A stretch of DNA of 64,000 nt from an uncultured Bacteroidota bacterium (GCA_903839875.1 CAIMDZ010000194.1:1-64000), one strand, 5' to 3'; positions 48,542-59,417 are shown, numbered from the stretch's first letter. Numbers and translations: made by a program. The notes: generated by a model not told the origin, from the letters alone.

Positions 48542-49423
48542 ATGTCAGGACAACTTAAAGAGGTTCGTAATCGTATCAAGTCAGTCACATCTACCCAGCA
48601 GATAACCAAGGCTATGAAGATGGTAAGCGCAGCGAAACTCCGCCGCGCACAGGATTCAATAATACAGATGCGTCCATATGCAAGGAAGCTGCAGGATATG
48701 CTCAGTAACATCGTAAGTGGTTCTTCTTCCGATGGCGGGATGCCGTTGGCGGAGGAGCGTCCGGCAGAACGGGTTTTGCTGATCCCTATTACCAGCGACC
48801 GCGGGCTATGTGGTGGTTATAACTCCTATGTCATCAAGCTTACCCGTGAGGTTATCAGGACCAGGTATGAAAGCCAGCATGCCAAAGGAAATGTCACCAT
48901 ACTCCCTATTGGTAAGAAAGCCTATGAGTATTTCCTGAGGAATAATTATAAACTGGCAGACGCCTTTTGGAATATTTTTTCAGACCTTACTTTCGATAAT
49001 GTACGCAGGGCAGCAGTGTTTGCCCAGCAGGGTTTTCTGAATAAGGAATATGACCGTGTTGAGATCATTTACAGCCAGTTTAAGAATGCCGCTACACAGA
49101 TATTTGTTGCAGAGCCCTACTTGCCCATTCCGAAAGTAGAAAAAAAGCCGGGTGCGAAAACAATTGATTTTATGTTCGAGCCTGCTATGGAGCCGCTTCT
49201 TCGGGAGATGATGCCTAAAATTCTAAATACGCAGGTTTTTAAAGCAGTATTGGATGCCAATGCTTCTGAACATGGTGCACGTATGACAGCTATGGACAAA
49301 GCAAGCGACAATGCCAATGAAATGCTGAAGACATTAAAGATTAGCTACAACCGTGCCCGCCAGGCGGCTATTACTACCGAGCTAACTGAGATAGTAAGTG
49401 GTGCAGCAGCATTGCAGGGGTAA
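48542..49423 (+). CDS. atpG: ATP synthase F1 subunit gamma
   Basis: LKEVRNRIKSVTSTQQITKAMKMVSAAKLRRAQ; SDRGLCGGYN; NRARQAAITTELTEIVSGAAAL. Confidence 0.97.
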   Translation: MSGQLKEVRNRIKSVTSTQQITKAMKMVSAAKLRRAQDSIIQMRPYARKLQDMLSNIVSGSSSDGGMPLAEERPAERVLLIPITSDRGLCGGYNSYVIKLTREVIRTRYESQHAKGNVTILPIGKKAYEYFLRNNYKLADAFWNIFSDLTFDNVRRAAVFAQQGFLNKEYDRVEIIYSQFKNAATQIFVAEPYLPIPKVEKKPGAKTIDFMFEPAMEPLLREMMPKILNTQVFKAVLDANASEHGARMTAMDKASDNANEMLKTLKISYNRARQAAITTELTEIVSGAAALQG

Positions 49424-49444
49424 GTGATATTTACATTTTAACAG

Positions 49445-49477
49445 AACCTCCGCCATTATTTGACGGAGGTTTTTTAA
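49445..49477 (+). terminator. Rho-independent terminator after atpG
   Basis: aacctccgccattatttgacggaggttttttaa. Confidence 0.85.
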
Positions 49478-49487
49478 CTTTATACAA

Positions 49488-51353
49488 ATGTTGAACATGC
49501 GCAGTATTATTTTTTCAATTATTATGTTGGTTTTTGCCGCCACAACCTCTTATGGGCAGCAGGTAAAAGCAAAGAGATTCACCGCAACGTTAGCAGGTAC
49601 AGTTGTGCTTGGTGATGTAGCAGATAAGTATAACCCCAGTGTTTATAACCTGGAGTTGCCTGAGCCGGATGGCAGCGCGGAACAAAAGATATTGCGTCGC
49701 CTAAAAGAGCAGATAGCAAAAAATTATCCCCATAAAAATTCACCACGGGCGAAAAAAACAACTTCGTCCGTTGCGGCTCCTGAAGTTGCTATTAGTTTCG
49801 TAGCGGACTCATTTCCCGGTATTCCACCTGATAATTACAGTTCTGTGAGTAACGGGCAAAAGGCTGTTACCGTTTTGAATTCAAATATTGCCATTCATGA
49901 CGCTTCGACCGGAGCTTATATACAACGCAAAGGGTTGAAGCCCTTTTCTACAGTTGTTGGTTTGAATGGTATGTACGACTACCGGTATGATCCCAAGGTG
50001 GTTTACGATCCGGTGGCAGACCGATTTATTTGCGTTATGCTCAGCGGAATTGACGTATCAAATTATATTGTCCTTGCTTTCTCACAAAGTAACGATCCTA
50101 CTGGCCGATGGAACTTTTACCTATTCTATGGCAACTATACAGGCGATACCACATGGTTCGATTACCCTGCAATTTCAATCACCCAGAATGAATTTTTCCT
50201 CACAGGTAACAAGATTATGTATGACAGTTCGTGGCAGGCTGGATTCAGAAGGACAATTATATACCAGGTTCGTAAACAAGATGGTTATGACAGCTCCTTA
50301 ACCCTTAATTATCAGATATGGGACAGCATTACCTACAATAATAAAAACCTCAGGTGCCTGTATCCTTTAAATCCCGGAGACAGCCTGCTGGGGCCCAGCC
50401 AGTATTTTCTTTCCAACCGTAATTTTGATTTGAACAACGATACGGTGTTCCTGGTAAAGGTACCAGACACCATTGGCAGCGTTGATACTATATTAACAGT
50501 TACACCTATTGTATCTGCAACAGCCTCTTACGGTGCACCACCGGATGCCCGCATGCCCGATACTGCGCACGTACTTGCCACCAATGATGGAAGAATATTA
50601 GGCGGGTATATAAAAGGCGATGAAATACAGTTTGTGAGTGAATCGCTGAATCCGGCTAACGGAGCATCGGCTGTGTATCATGGTATTATCAGTAATTTCA
50701 GTACTGCTCCTGTAATGCACGCGCAATTATTCAGTATTGATACCCTTGACTTTGGTTATCCGAATATTTCTTATGGAGGTGGGCCAGGGGAATCTATTAT
50801 TTCCTTCGAGTATTCCGGGCCGCATACTTTTCCGGGTTATGGCGCCATTATTTATGATGGCACCAACTATTCAGATATGACCATTATAAGGAAAGGGGAC
50901 AGTTCTATTTACGCATACGCTAATCATGAACAAAGATGGGGAGACTACAGTGGTTCACAACCTGATTTTGGTACACCCGGAGCAGTATGGGTGGATGGTA
51001 TTTATGGCAGAAAAGACCGCAACTACGGGAGCATGGTTGCAAGGCTTTATAATCCAAACAATACTGCGGTCCCGGTTATTAAGAAATCTCAGGTGCCGGA
51101 TTCCAAAATATATCCGAACCCCACCTTTAATTACGTCAGTTTTGAATTCAACGTAAGCAAACAGCAGGTATTCAGTTTCATTATTTATGACATGCAGGGA
51201 AGGGTAGTAGATAAAATGATGGATAAATATTGCCAGGATGGGAAAAATGTCATCAATTTCAATATGGCTCCCCTTGCTCCCGGTACTTATTTGCTGAAAG
51301 CCATAGGCGCAAATGGAGAAAGTATAGCTATCCATACTTTTGTAAGGCAGTAA
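49488..51353 (+). CDS. Secreted protein with T9SS type A C-terminal sorting domain
   Basis: Signal peptide; C-terminal KIYPNPTFNYVSFEF...YDMQGRVVDKMM...LAPGTYLLKAIGANGESIAIHTFVRQ. Confidence 0.88.
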   Translation: MLNMRSIIFSIIMLVFAATTSYGQQVKAKRFTATLAGTVVLGDVADKYNPSVYNLELPEPDGSAEQKILRRLKEQIAKNYPHKNSPRAKKTTSSVAAPEVAISFVADSFPGIPPDNYSSVSNGQKAVTVLNSNIAIHDASTGAYIQRKGLKPFSTVVGLNGMYDYRYDPKVVYDPVADRFICVMLSGIDVSNYIVLAFSQSNDPTGRWNFYLFYGNYTGDTTWFDYPAISITQNEFFLTGNKIMYDSSWQAGFRRTIIYQVRKQDGYDSSLTLNYQIWDSITYNNKNLRCLYPLNPGDSLLGPSQYFLSNRNFDLNNDTVFLVKVPDTIGSVDTILTVTPIVSATASYGAPPDARMPDTAHVLATNDGRILGGYIKGDEIQFVSESLNPANGASAVYHGIISNFSTAPVMHAQLFSIDTLDFGYPNISYGGGPGESIISFEYSGPHTFPGYGAIIYDGTNYSDMTIIRKGDSSIYAYANHEQRWGDYSGSQPDFGTPGAVWVDGIYGRKDRNYGSMVARLYNPNNTAVPVIKKSQVPDSKIYPNPTFNYVSFEFNVSKQQVFSFIIYDMQGRVVDKMMDKYCQDGKNVINFNMAPLAPGTYLLKAIGANGESIAIHTFVRQ

Positions 51354-51442
51354 AAAATCAGGTAAAAGGTTAGACATATATTTTGAACGGCGGTAAGACT
51401 AATTGAACTATAGATTTTTTTTAGTTGCCCAGACCTTTGGGT

Positions 51443-51587
51443 CAATGTCATTTTGTAAGCGTTTTCTGTACTTCCCATGCCACGGAAAACCCCTTCAGGG
51501 TTCGTGTTATATTCTATGTTTTCCGTGGGTTTCACCCACGGCTAATCACGGGAAAGCCCTCCGGGCTTGCTTAACTAAATGACATTG
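51443..51587. repeat. MITE/REP-like element copy B (inverted relative to copy A)
   Basis: CAATGTCAtT...AATGACATTG ends; reverse complement contains GCCCGGAGGGCTT, TAGCCGTGGGTGAAA, ACCCTGAAGGGGTT, GGCATGGGAAGTAC in the same order as copy A. Confidence 0.75.
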
Positions 51588-51738
51588 AGCTACCGAAAAA
51601 AATCGGGAACTTGTTTCGGTCGGGGCTACCAGGGAAAAGGGCAATATGCCATACACCCATTTTGATCAAATTACCTGATAACAATGCACTTTTTGCTTTG
51701 CCGTTTCTCCTTTGCAGCTTTTATATTACTTTTATCAG

Positions 51739-53103
51739 ATGAAGTATCGAATTTTTACCTTGCTGGCATTATTGTCGTTCTACGCTTCATTTGCCCAGGA
51801 TTCACTCATGTTCCGGAAAATATCCAATGAGATTATGGTGCATGCGAATTGCTATAACGACCTTAGGGTATTATGTAAAACGGTTGGTCATCGCATCAGC
51901 GGTTCACCATCGGCGGCAAAAGCTGTGGAATGGGGTGAAAAAGCAATGAAGGCGGCAGGAGCTGAAAAGGTTTGGTTGCAGGCTTGCGACGTGCCGTATT
52001 GGTACAGGGGCAAGGAAAATCTTGATCTGTTATTTGGCGGAAAGTATGTACATGTTGATGCGCTTTCTTTGGGTAATAGTGAAGGCTCCGGTGGCAAAAC
52101 TATCGAGGCGCCCATCATTATGGTTCAGAATTTTGATGAATTCAATGCCTTACCTGAAGCTGCCGTGAAAGGGAAAATTGTATTTTTTAACTACCGCTTC
52201 AGGCAGGATTTTATATTTACATTCGAGGGGTATGGCGATGCGGTAAAATACAGGGGTGGCAGTCCGACTGTGGCTGCACAGAAGGGAGCCGTTGGTGTTA
52301 TAATTCGTTCCATGTCAACGGGTGAAGATGATTTTCCGCATACAGGGGGGACGCATTATAAAGATTCGGTGAAAAAAATACCTGCTATGGCGCTTGGCAA
52401 TAAAACGGCAGATAAACTGGAACAGGCATGCAGGAAAGGCCAGGTAAAGGCCAGGCTGACATCAGAATGCCACATGATGCCGAAAATGGTTCGTTCCTAT
52501 AGTGTAATAGGTGAAATAAAGGGAACCGAAACCCCGGAACGTATAATAACCATAGGTGGTCACCTCGACTCATGGGATGTGGGCGAAGGTGCCCATGACG
52601 ATGGTGCAGGTTGTGTACAATCTATTGAGGTTATCCGTGCTATCAAGGCGCTTGGAATCAGGCCTAAATGCACCATACGCGCTGTATTGTTTATGAACGA
52701 AGAGAATGGGCAGAAAGGCGGACAAGCCTATGCCGACTCTGCAATTGCCAGGCATGAGAACCATGTAATTGCCATTGAAACAGATGCCGGAGGATTTTCT
52801 CCGCGTGGTATTGGCCTGGTGATGAGCAAGGAACAAAAAGAACACCTGGCGCAATACACACACCTGTTTCTGCCCTACGGAGTTTATGATTTCAGCCGCG
52901 AAGAGGGTGGCTCAGATATTTCTCCCATCCACGATAAACTAAAGGTTCCGCTTGCAGGCCTTATGCCCGATGCTCAGCGTTATTTCGACATCCATCATAC
53001 CAACAATGATATTTTTGAGAATGTTAACCACCGTGAACTGAAACTTGGCGCTGTGGTATTGACTCAATTCATCTGGCTGGTTAGTGAACATGGTTTAAAC
53101 TAG
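51739..53103 (+). CDS. M28 family metallopeptidase (secreted aminopeptidase/carboxypeptidase-like)
   Basis: ITIGGHLDSWDVGEGAHDDGAGCVQSIEVIRAI; FMNEENGQKGG; ETDAGGF; ORF opens at 51712. Confidence 0.93.
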   Translation: MKYRIFTLLALLSFYASFAQDSLMFRKISNEIMVHANCYNDLRVLCKTVGHRISGSPSAAKAVEWGEKAMKAAGAEKVWLQACDVPYWYRGKENLDLLFGGKYVHVDALSLGNSEGSGGKTIEAPIIMVQNFDEFNALPEAAVKGKIVFFNYRFRQDFIFTFEGYGDAVKYRGGSPTVAAQKGAVGVIIRSMSTGEDDFPHTGGTHYKDSVKKIPAMALGNKTADKLEQACRKGQVKARLTSECHMMPKMVRSYSVIGEIKGTETPERIITIGGHLDSWDVGEGAHDDGAGCVQSIEVIRAIKALGIRPKCTIRAVLFMNEENGQKGGQAYADSAIARHENHVIAIETDAGGFSPRGIGLVMSKEQKEHLAQYTHLFLPYGVYDFSREEGGSDISPIHDKLKVPLAGLMPDAQRYFDIHHTNNDIFENVNHRELKLGAVVLTQFIWLVSEHGLN

Positions 53104-53118
53104 TGTTATTTATTTTCT

Positions 53119-53874
53119 ATGAGTAAAAATTTTTATTTCCGGAAAGGGAAATTTTTTTTCGATAAACTTGTCCAGAGAATTAGGTTCGATATTTCATTGG
53201 GACTTGCGAAATCTAACAATGATTCGCTGGTAAAGCTTAATTTAACTTCTTTAAAATATCCTGTGTACCTCAGGAAAAACACAAGTGATATAAAAACCTT
53301 CCAGCAGGTATTCCATAATAAAGAGTATGAAGCAGAGCTGAGCTTTGAACCCAAAGTTATTTTTGATTTAGGCGCAAATATTGGAGTGGCATCTATTTAC
53401 TTCAAAAACAGGTTTCCTGCTGCTACTATTATTGCCGTAGAACCCGAGTCGGCCAATTATGATCTGTTAGTAAAGAACACGGAACAATACAAGGATATCC
53501 ATTGTTTAAAATCCGGCATCTGGAATAAAACCACCAACCTCAGGATACATGATAAAGGTTACGGGAATTGGGGATTCATAACCGAAGAGGCAGAGCATGA
53601 AGACACAGATACTGTAAAGGCGATTTCTATTGATGGACTGATGGAAAAATACAATATTCAGCATATTGACGTTTTGAAAATTGACATTGAATCTTCTGAA
53701 AAAGAGTTGTTTGATGAAAACTTTGAAAAGTGGTTGCCCAAGGTCAAAATAATCATAATAGAACTTCACGACTTTTTCAAAGAAGGCTGCAGCAGATCAT
53801 TCTTTAAGGCACTGACCAACTATAAATTCACCATGAAATATTCAGGTGAAAATATCATTGTTGAAATGCTGTAA
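53119..53874 (+). CDS. FkbM family methyltransferase
   Basis: VIFDLGANIGVASIYFKNRFPAATIIAVEPESANYDLLVKN; IDVLKIDIESSEKELF. Confidence 0.9.
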   Translation: MSKNFYFRKGKFFFDKLVQRIRFDISLGLAKSNNDSLVKLNLTSLKYPVYLRKNTSDIKTFQQVFHNKEYEAELSFEPKVIFDLGANIGVASIYFKNRFPAATIIAVEPESANYDLLVKNTEQYKDIHCLKSGIWNKTTNLRIHDKGYGNWGFITEEAEHEDTDTVKAISIDGLMEKYNIQHIDVLKIDIESSEKELFDENFEKWLPKVKIIIIELHDFFKEGCSRSFFKALTNYKFTMKYSGENIIVEML

Positions 53875-54072
53875 ATCCATAAATGAAAATCCCCTTTTTT
53901 GTTATTTACCTGCAGTCTGAAATGCGGTGTTTTTTGTGCTGAAAAGCGCGAAAAACTCCACCTCTAAAGAGAGGAGAAACGGAGCGAAGCGTGGCGTGAA
54001 TTGGTATTACTACCCGGCCTTACCGGGGGCTGCGGTAATTATTCTGAGTATTAATTTCTTTATTATATCTTT

Positions 54073-54267
54073 GTACCTTCGGATAACAATGGTAGTGAAC
54101 AGGCAATAAGGAATGTGAAAGTGAAGCAAAAAGTATCCGGGCAGTTCAAATCAGAACAAGGTGCAGATGACTTTGCTTTAATCCATTCCATAATAGATAC
54201 CGCAATCAAGGCAGGTAAAGATGTTTATAATGAACTGGTATTAATAGCTAATTTAGTACCCGGCTAA
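54073..54267 (+). pseudogene. C-terminal remnant of IS66-family transposase
   Basis: VPSDNNGSEQAIRNVKVKQKVSGQFKSEQGADDFALIHSIIDTAIKAGKDVYNELVLIANLVPG*, no start or upstream catalytic region. Confidence 0.85.
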
Positions 54268-54409
54268 GATGACCTGTATGTTTACTTTTTATTTACACTT
54301 CCATAAACATTCCTGAATTTGGCAATGGTTTTATTGAAAAAGCATACAAATATTACTATCCAAATAAATGATCAAAATTAATTCATCATATAAGCCTTAA
54401 ATCATTCAG

Positions 54410-55696
54410 ATGCAGCTATCGAATATGAATAACAGGAAAGAAACCATCAATACGTTTTTATTGGTTTTAGGATACGGACTGGTATTTTATCTGATTCAGG
54501 TTTTTATTTATAAGGCAGGTTTCTCTATGGTTTATCCTCAATCGGAGACCCTTGCAAGGTGGGATGCGCCCATCTATTGGGGCGTTTCAGTAAATGGTTA
54601 CTTTCATACGGGCATAAACCATTCCAACTGTGGGGTGTACGTTCTACTCCCCTGGGTTTGGCGTATTTTACACGCAGGTTATATGGGTATGACCATAGCC
54701 AATCTTGTTTTCTTTGCAATTGGGTTTACTATCATTACCAGTATCTATAAGATATCCTCTTCTGAAAAATTATTATGGCTTTCTACTCCTTCTTTATATT
54801 TTATTTTCGCACCCTACACAGAGGCTTTATTTTTCCTGTTAATGGCAATCTCATTTTATGGTATCGTCACTAAAAATAAATGGTGGATATGGATCGGGTT
54901 ATTTTTGGTTTCAATGAGCAGGGCAACTGCTTTGTTCCTAATCCCAAGCCTGTTTATCATGGAATTATTGACAAATAACAGGTCAGGAATTCTTAAAGTT
55001 CTTCGTAATTATTTCATCTATTATGCACTACCAACATTAGCCGGAACATTTGCTTTTATTTATGTACAGTATTACCAAACAGGGGAATGGTTTGCATATT
55101 ATAGGATTCAACAAGAATGCCTTGATCACAAATTTTCCTGGCCCGATATGCCATTAAATGATTTCTATGGTACCGAAAAGGTTGTTTGGTTATGCGCATT
55201 GGCTATGCTGCCTTGCTTTATTGCTTTAATTTTTCTATTCAAAAAGATATTTAAATGGGTGGTTAGGCAAAAAGTATATACCGATAAACTTTGGATAATG
55301 ACTTTGGGGTATTTGCCCATTATACTGTTTATTATGGTATTCTGTAATCCCAAGTGGGGTGGTCAGGGTACCAATTTGCTCGGCATTCATCGTTATGTTT
55401 TTTGTTCACCTTTTATTTTTGTATTCTTATATAATATGGTCAGTAAAGCAAATTCATATAAGCCTAAGCATTTTTTTATTTTATTCTTAATGTGCAATAT
55501 TGTTTGGCTTTGCTTAGGGTCATATACGCATATACAGTGGATGCTTTTTTACAATTTTAATACATTGATTGCCTTTGGATATTTGCTGCATGCAAATAAT
55601 AAAATCTCTTGGGCTACATCGGCGCTGACTGCTGTGAACCTGTTTTTTCAGATAACATTGTATCAACTATATCTGCATGGGGTATTTACTGATTAA
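54410..55696 (+). CDS. Multi-pass membrane protein, PIG-V-like mannosyltransferase type
   Basis: RWDAPIYWGVSVNGYF, PYTEALFFLLMAISFYG, SMSRATALFLIPSL; many TM segments. Confidence 0.6.
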   Translation: MQLSNMNNRKETINTFLLVLGYGLVFYLIQVFIYKAGFSMVYPQSETLARWDAPIYWGVSVNGYFHTGINHSNCGVYVLLPWVWRILHAGYMGMTIANLVFFAIGFTIITSIYKISSSEKLLWLSTPSLYFIFAPYTEALFFLLMAISFYGIVTKNKWWIWIGLFLVSMSRATALFLIPSLFIMELLTNNRSGILKVLRNYFIYYALPTLAGTFAFIYVQYYQTGEWFAYYRIQQECLDHKFSWPDMPLNDFYGTEKVVWLCALAMLPCFIALIFLFKKIFKWVVRQKVYTDKLWIMTLGYLPIILFIMVFCNPKWGGQGTNLLGIHRYVFCSPFIFVFLYNMVSKANSYKPKHFFILFLMCNIVWLCLGSYTHIQWMLFYNFNTLIAFGYLLHANNKISWATSALTAVNLFFQITLYQLYLHGVFTD

Positions 55697-55860
55697 TTGT
55701 TCCGGGCATGAAAATTGAGTAGGTTATTTGCCCGAATCAGTCTTTTTTTACAAATAACATGCCATATTTGGTTTGCCAATGTCATTGTTATGTGACTTAT
55801 TGGCACTACTTTTAACATGGTTTAGAATTTGCTATAAGATTAATAACAAAGATATTTTTT

Positions 55861-56568
55861 ATGAATCAAAATGAATTTCGCAAATATGCCATTAAGCATC
55901 ATGGCATCAGTAGTTTAACTCTAGATAGTTATTCCTCTTCCTTATTTAAAACGCCTACGGCTCTTACTCCATACATTATTGAGGAGCGCCCCATGAATGT
56001 TGCATCTATGGACGTTTTCTCCCGGTTGATGATGGATCGTATCATTTTCCTGGGCGAGGCTATTAATGATTATGTAGCCAACATTGTTACTGCCCAGTTA
56101 TTATTCCTGGAAAGTACTGACAGGACAAGGGATATACAAATGTATCTGAACAGCCCCGGTGGCAGTGTTTATGCAGGTTTAGGCATTTATGACACCATGC
56201 AGATCATTAATCCCGACGTATCCACAATTTGCACTGGCATTGCCGCTTCCATGGCTGCCGTGCTCATGTGTGCAGGAACGAAGGGTAAACGTACTGCGTT
56301 AAAGCATAGCCGCGTGATGATACACCAGCCGTTAGGTGGCGCTGAAGGACAGGCAAGTGATATTGAGATCACAGCGCGTGAGATAGGGAAGTTGAAAAAG
56401 GAGCTGTATGAGATCATCTCCTATCACTCAGGCCAGAAACTTTCCAAGGTAGAAAAAGACAGTGACCGCGATTACTGGATGACTGCTATAGAAGCTAAGG
56501 AATACGGCATGGTGGATGAAGTGCTGGAGCGTAATCCACGCAAAACTACAACTGAAGAAACGAAGTAA
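55861..56568 (+). CDS. clpP: ATP-dependent Clp protease proteolytic subunit
   Basis: DRIIFLGEAINDYVANIVTAQLLFLES, LNSPGGSVYAGLGIYDTM, CTGIAASMAAVLMCAG, RVMIHQPLGGAEGQASD. Confidence 0.96.
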   Translation: MNQNEFRKYAIKHHGISSLTLDSYSSSLFKTPTALTPYIIEERPMNVASMDVFSRLMMDRIIFLGEAINDYVANIVTAQLLFLESTDRTRDIQMYLNSPGGSVYAGLGIYDTMQIINPDVSTICTGIAASMAAVLMCAGTKGKRTALKHSRVMIHQPLGGAEGQASDIEITAREIGKLKKELYEIISYHSGQKLSKVEKDSDRDYWMTAIEAKEYGMVDEVLERNPRKTTTEETK

Positions 56569-56590
56569 TTCCGGCAGGGATTATTATGTG

Positions 56591-56632
56591 AAGATGTACT
56601 GCGGCTATTTGCTGTAGTACATCTTTTTTTTG
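56591..56632 (+). terminator. Rho-independent terminator after clpP
   Basis: aagatgtactgcggctatttgctgtagtacatcttttttt. Confidence 0.85.
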
Positions 56633-56664
56633 CATAGCACAGATATATTTAACCCACTGAATAA

Positions 56665-56697
56665 AAAAGCCGGAAGGATATTATCCTTCCGGCTTTG
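56665..56697 (-). terminator. Hairpin terminator between clpP and the convergent T9SS type B gene
   Basis: aaaaaagccggaaggatattatccttccggcttt, A-run positioned for minus-strand transcription. Confidence 0.75.
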
Positions 56698-56718
56698 TCA
56701 ATATTACCTGATTCTGAA

Positions 56719-59235
56719 TTACCTGATCAGTGTTACAGTTCCTTTGAAGGTTTTATTTTCGCCATTTACATAACCCAGGGTAATGATCCAGTTGTACACG
56801 CCAATATCCTGTGGTGTGCCGTGATAAGTACCATCCCAGCCAACCTCGGGGTTAGCGGTCTGGAATACTTCCTGACCCCACCTGTTGAATATTCTGAAGT
56901 CAACGAGCTTCGGGAATTTAAGCTTGGTGATCTTGAATATATCATTCAGGTTATCTCCGTTAGGAGTAAAGCCGGTTGGCATACCTTCAAACATGGTATT
57001 ATCAAGTGTAATGGTTATGTTAGCTGAATCCACACATCCATACAGGTTCATACCATATACAGTGTAAACTGTGGATGGGTCAACGGGGGAAGCAACGGGA
57101 TTGTTAATATTGTTGTTATCCAATGTGCCGTTGTCGGGTTTCCAGGTGTAGTATACTGCTCCGCTTGCGCTTAATTGAATACTGCCGCCAAAAGGTATGG
57201 CTGTGGGGCTTGATGTAAGGTTTGTCAATGTCACAGGTGGATAGGATACAATACGCTCAGTATCGGTTGCAATACATCCGTTGGCATTGGAAGCCATAGG
57301 AGGAGTAGTAGCAGTAATGGTATAAATAAAAGTGCCTAAGCCAAAGAAGTTAGTACCCAGTCCATCTGTCTGCCCGATGTTATTGGCGGGCGACCAAAGA
57401 TAAGTTGGCTGTAGCCTGCCTTCAGGAATAACTTCCACATACGCGAGCATGCTCATGGAATCGGTAAGGCATACTGAAGTATCGTGAACCCGTGTGCGAA
57501 CCCCGATGTAAATAATCATAACACTATCGTCAAATGTTTTCTGGCATCCTATGGTATCAGTAATGGTTAGCTTGACATCATACATTCCGGGGCTGGGGAA
57601 TGTATAAACCGGGTTGATAACTGTGTCATTGGCATTGTTCGCGAATTCCCAGTAATATTTAAGCAAACCGGTAGTGGAGACGCCATTGGTACTGCTGGTA
57701 GAGTAATTACTGAAAGTAAGCGGCATCCCAACGCAAACCTGGTTGTAATCTACTGTAAATGAATCGTACAACGGATGGTTCAGTGCAACTGTAAATGAAG
57801 TGTCTTTGTAACAGTTTCCCGCACCGGGGCAGGCAGAACCTGAATAGTTGGATGCAAATTTCAAGTGAACTGTATAGGTACCCTGCGCGGTGTAAGTATG
57901 CACAGGGTTTTGTAAATTACTTGTTGGTGTACCGTCTCCAAAATCCCAGGTGGGTGTGTAATCAATAGTGTAAGGAGTAGAAAGGTTGGTGAAATAAACA
58001 AGGTCGCCGTCGCATTTCATATCCACCCAATAATTAAGATCTACCCGTATAGGTGGCGTAGTCAGGGTTATAGGCCCAACCTGGTTCGAGGGGCAATTAC
58101 CGACTTTGTAATAGAAATAATCATAGGTATTTGCACACAAATTTGGAAAAGAAATGGTGCTGTCGAGATGTGCTGAATCAATAAAAACCGGTTGAGCAAC
58201 CCCGCCAATGGAGTAGAAAACGGAATCTACGTTATGAGGTGTAATACCATGCAGGGTAATATAACCATCATTTTTACCGCAAACGGTTGGATTTACAGCA
58301 GTAATATTGGTGGTGCTGATATGTGGTGCGCCGCCAAATGCTACTATTGAAGGTAATACGTGTATATAGGCTTTAGTTGTATCATTACAACCCAATGCTG
58401 CTGCCATATAAGTAGTAGGCACAGCCGGATTAATAGTGATGTTTGGGCCGGAACCCAGGTAAGCATGGGTAGCGCTGTCGTACCAGTAAATGCCGCTGGC
58501 GGCATAAGGAATGGGAGCGTAAGGAATAGGTGTTACCGAATAGCTGGGGCCTGCGATTGGTGTGAAGCGCCATCCTTCAGGAGTAGAAACAACCCATGTA
58601 GGTGCATAATCCCTTGTTGCAGGTGATGTTGAAACTGTACCCGCAGCATTTTTTACACCGATTTCTGCACGTGATCCATTCCATCCTGTTGAGCAAATTG
58701 TTCTATGCTGTATATGTACCTCAGCAATACCGGTAGTTTCGTAAATAATTATTTGAGTAGTAAGCCATTCTGTAGTACATCCGAACATATGAGTACCGCA
58801 CCAGGTAACCGCGAAATTCCTGTTAGGAGCGGTTCCCTGCATAGAATAGTCAATGGTACCACCCGCAAGGATATATACGTCGCACCATGGACCGCAGATC
58901 ACGTTACGGATATCAGTAGCGGTAGTGGTAGCAAGAGTTGAACTGATAGGCCAGGTATTATAAGCGCCGGCAGAGGCTAAATTGAAACCAAGGCAACCGT
59001 TAGAGCCGATGATACATTGTGTATTAGGCGCGCCATAAAAATTGTAGCTGAATCCTATCGGAATCGTCCCTGACCAACCATCATCAACGGTAATACCCGA
59101 TGATGTTGGAATAATACCACCAGTTACTTCACCATGAAGTGTGTGGTTGAGGCAATGGGGTGTATCTACAAGTGTTATCTGGCTGTAAGCGTTGCATGTA
59201 AAGGCTAATGCAAGAAGGGATAAAAAGTATTTCAT
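56719..59235 (-). CDS. PKD-domain cell-surface protein with T9SS type B (gliding motility-associated) C-terminus
   Basis: PKD units (YTPTWDFGDGTPTSNLQNPVHTYTAQGTYTVHLKF); C-term PTGFTPNGDNLNDIFKITKLKFPKLVDFRIFNRWGQEVFQTANPEVGWDGTYHGTPQDIGVYNWIITL. Confidence 0.93.
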   Translation of the reverse strand: MKYFLSLLALAFTCNAYSQITLVDTPHCLNHTLHGEVTGGIIPTSSGITVDDGWSGTIPIGFSYNFYGAPNTQCIIGSNGCLGFNLASAGAYNTWPISSTLATTTATDIRNVICGPWCDVYILAGGTIDYSMQGTAPNRNFAVTWCGTHMFGCTTEWLTTQIIIYETTGIAEVHIQHRTICSTGWNGSRAEIGVKNAAGTVSTSPATRDYAPTWVVSTPEGWRFTPIAGPSYSVTPIPYAPIPYAASGIYWYDSATHAYLGSGPNITINPAVPTTYMAAALGCNDTTKAYIHVLPSIVAFGGAPHISTTNITAVNPTVCGKNDGYITLHGITPHNVDSVFYSIGGVAQPVFIDSAHLDSTISFPNLCANTYDYFYYKVGNCPSNQVGPITLTTPPIRVDLNYWVDMKCDGDLVYFTNLSTPYTIDYTPTWDFGDGTPTSNLQNPVHTYTAQGTYTVHLKFASNYSGSACPGAGNCYKDTSFTVALNHPLYDSFTVDYNQVCVGMPLTFSNYSTSSTNGVSTTGLLKYYWEFANNANDTVINPVYTFPSPGMYDVKLTITDTIGCQKTFDDSVMIIYIGVRTRVHDTSVCLTDSMSMLAYVEVIPEGRLQPTYLWSPANNIGQTDGLGTNFFGLGTFIYTITATTPPMASNANGCIATDTERIVSYPPVTLTNLTSSPTAIPFGGSIQLSASGAVYYTWKPDNGTLDNNNINNPVASPVDPSTVYTVYGMNLYGCVDSANITITLDNTMFEGMPTGFTPNGDNLNDIFKITKLKFPKLVDFRIFNRWGQEVFQTANPEVGWDGTYHGTPQDIGVYNWIITLGYVNGENKTFKGTVTLIR

Positions 59236-59417
59236 AACATGTAAAATAATAAGTTAAAACACTAATAAGTTTAAAAGTTAGTCGTAAAAGCTAAAATATA
59301 AGTAAAAATTTATTCCGCTAAGTTATGTAATTTATTAGAAACTTTATAATCCAAATAAACCACTTTTAAATAAGACAGATAAAAGTTTTAAACGGTTGGG
59401 TAAATGGTTCATTTTGT

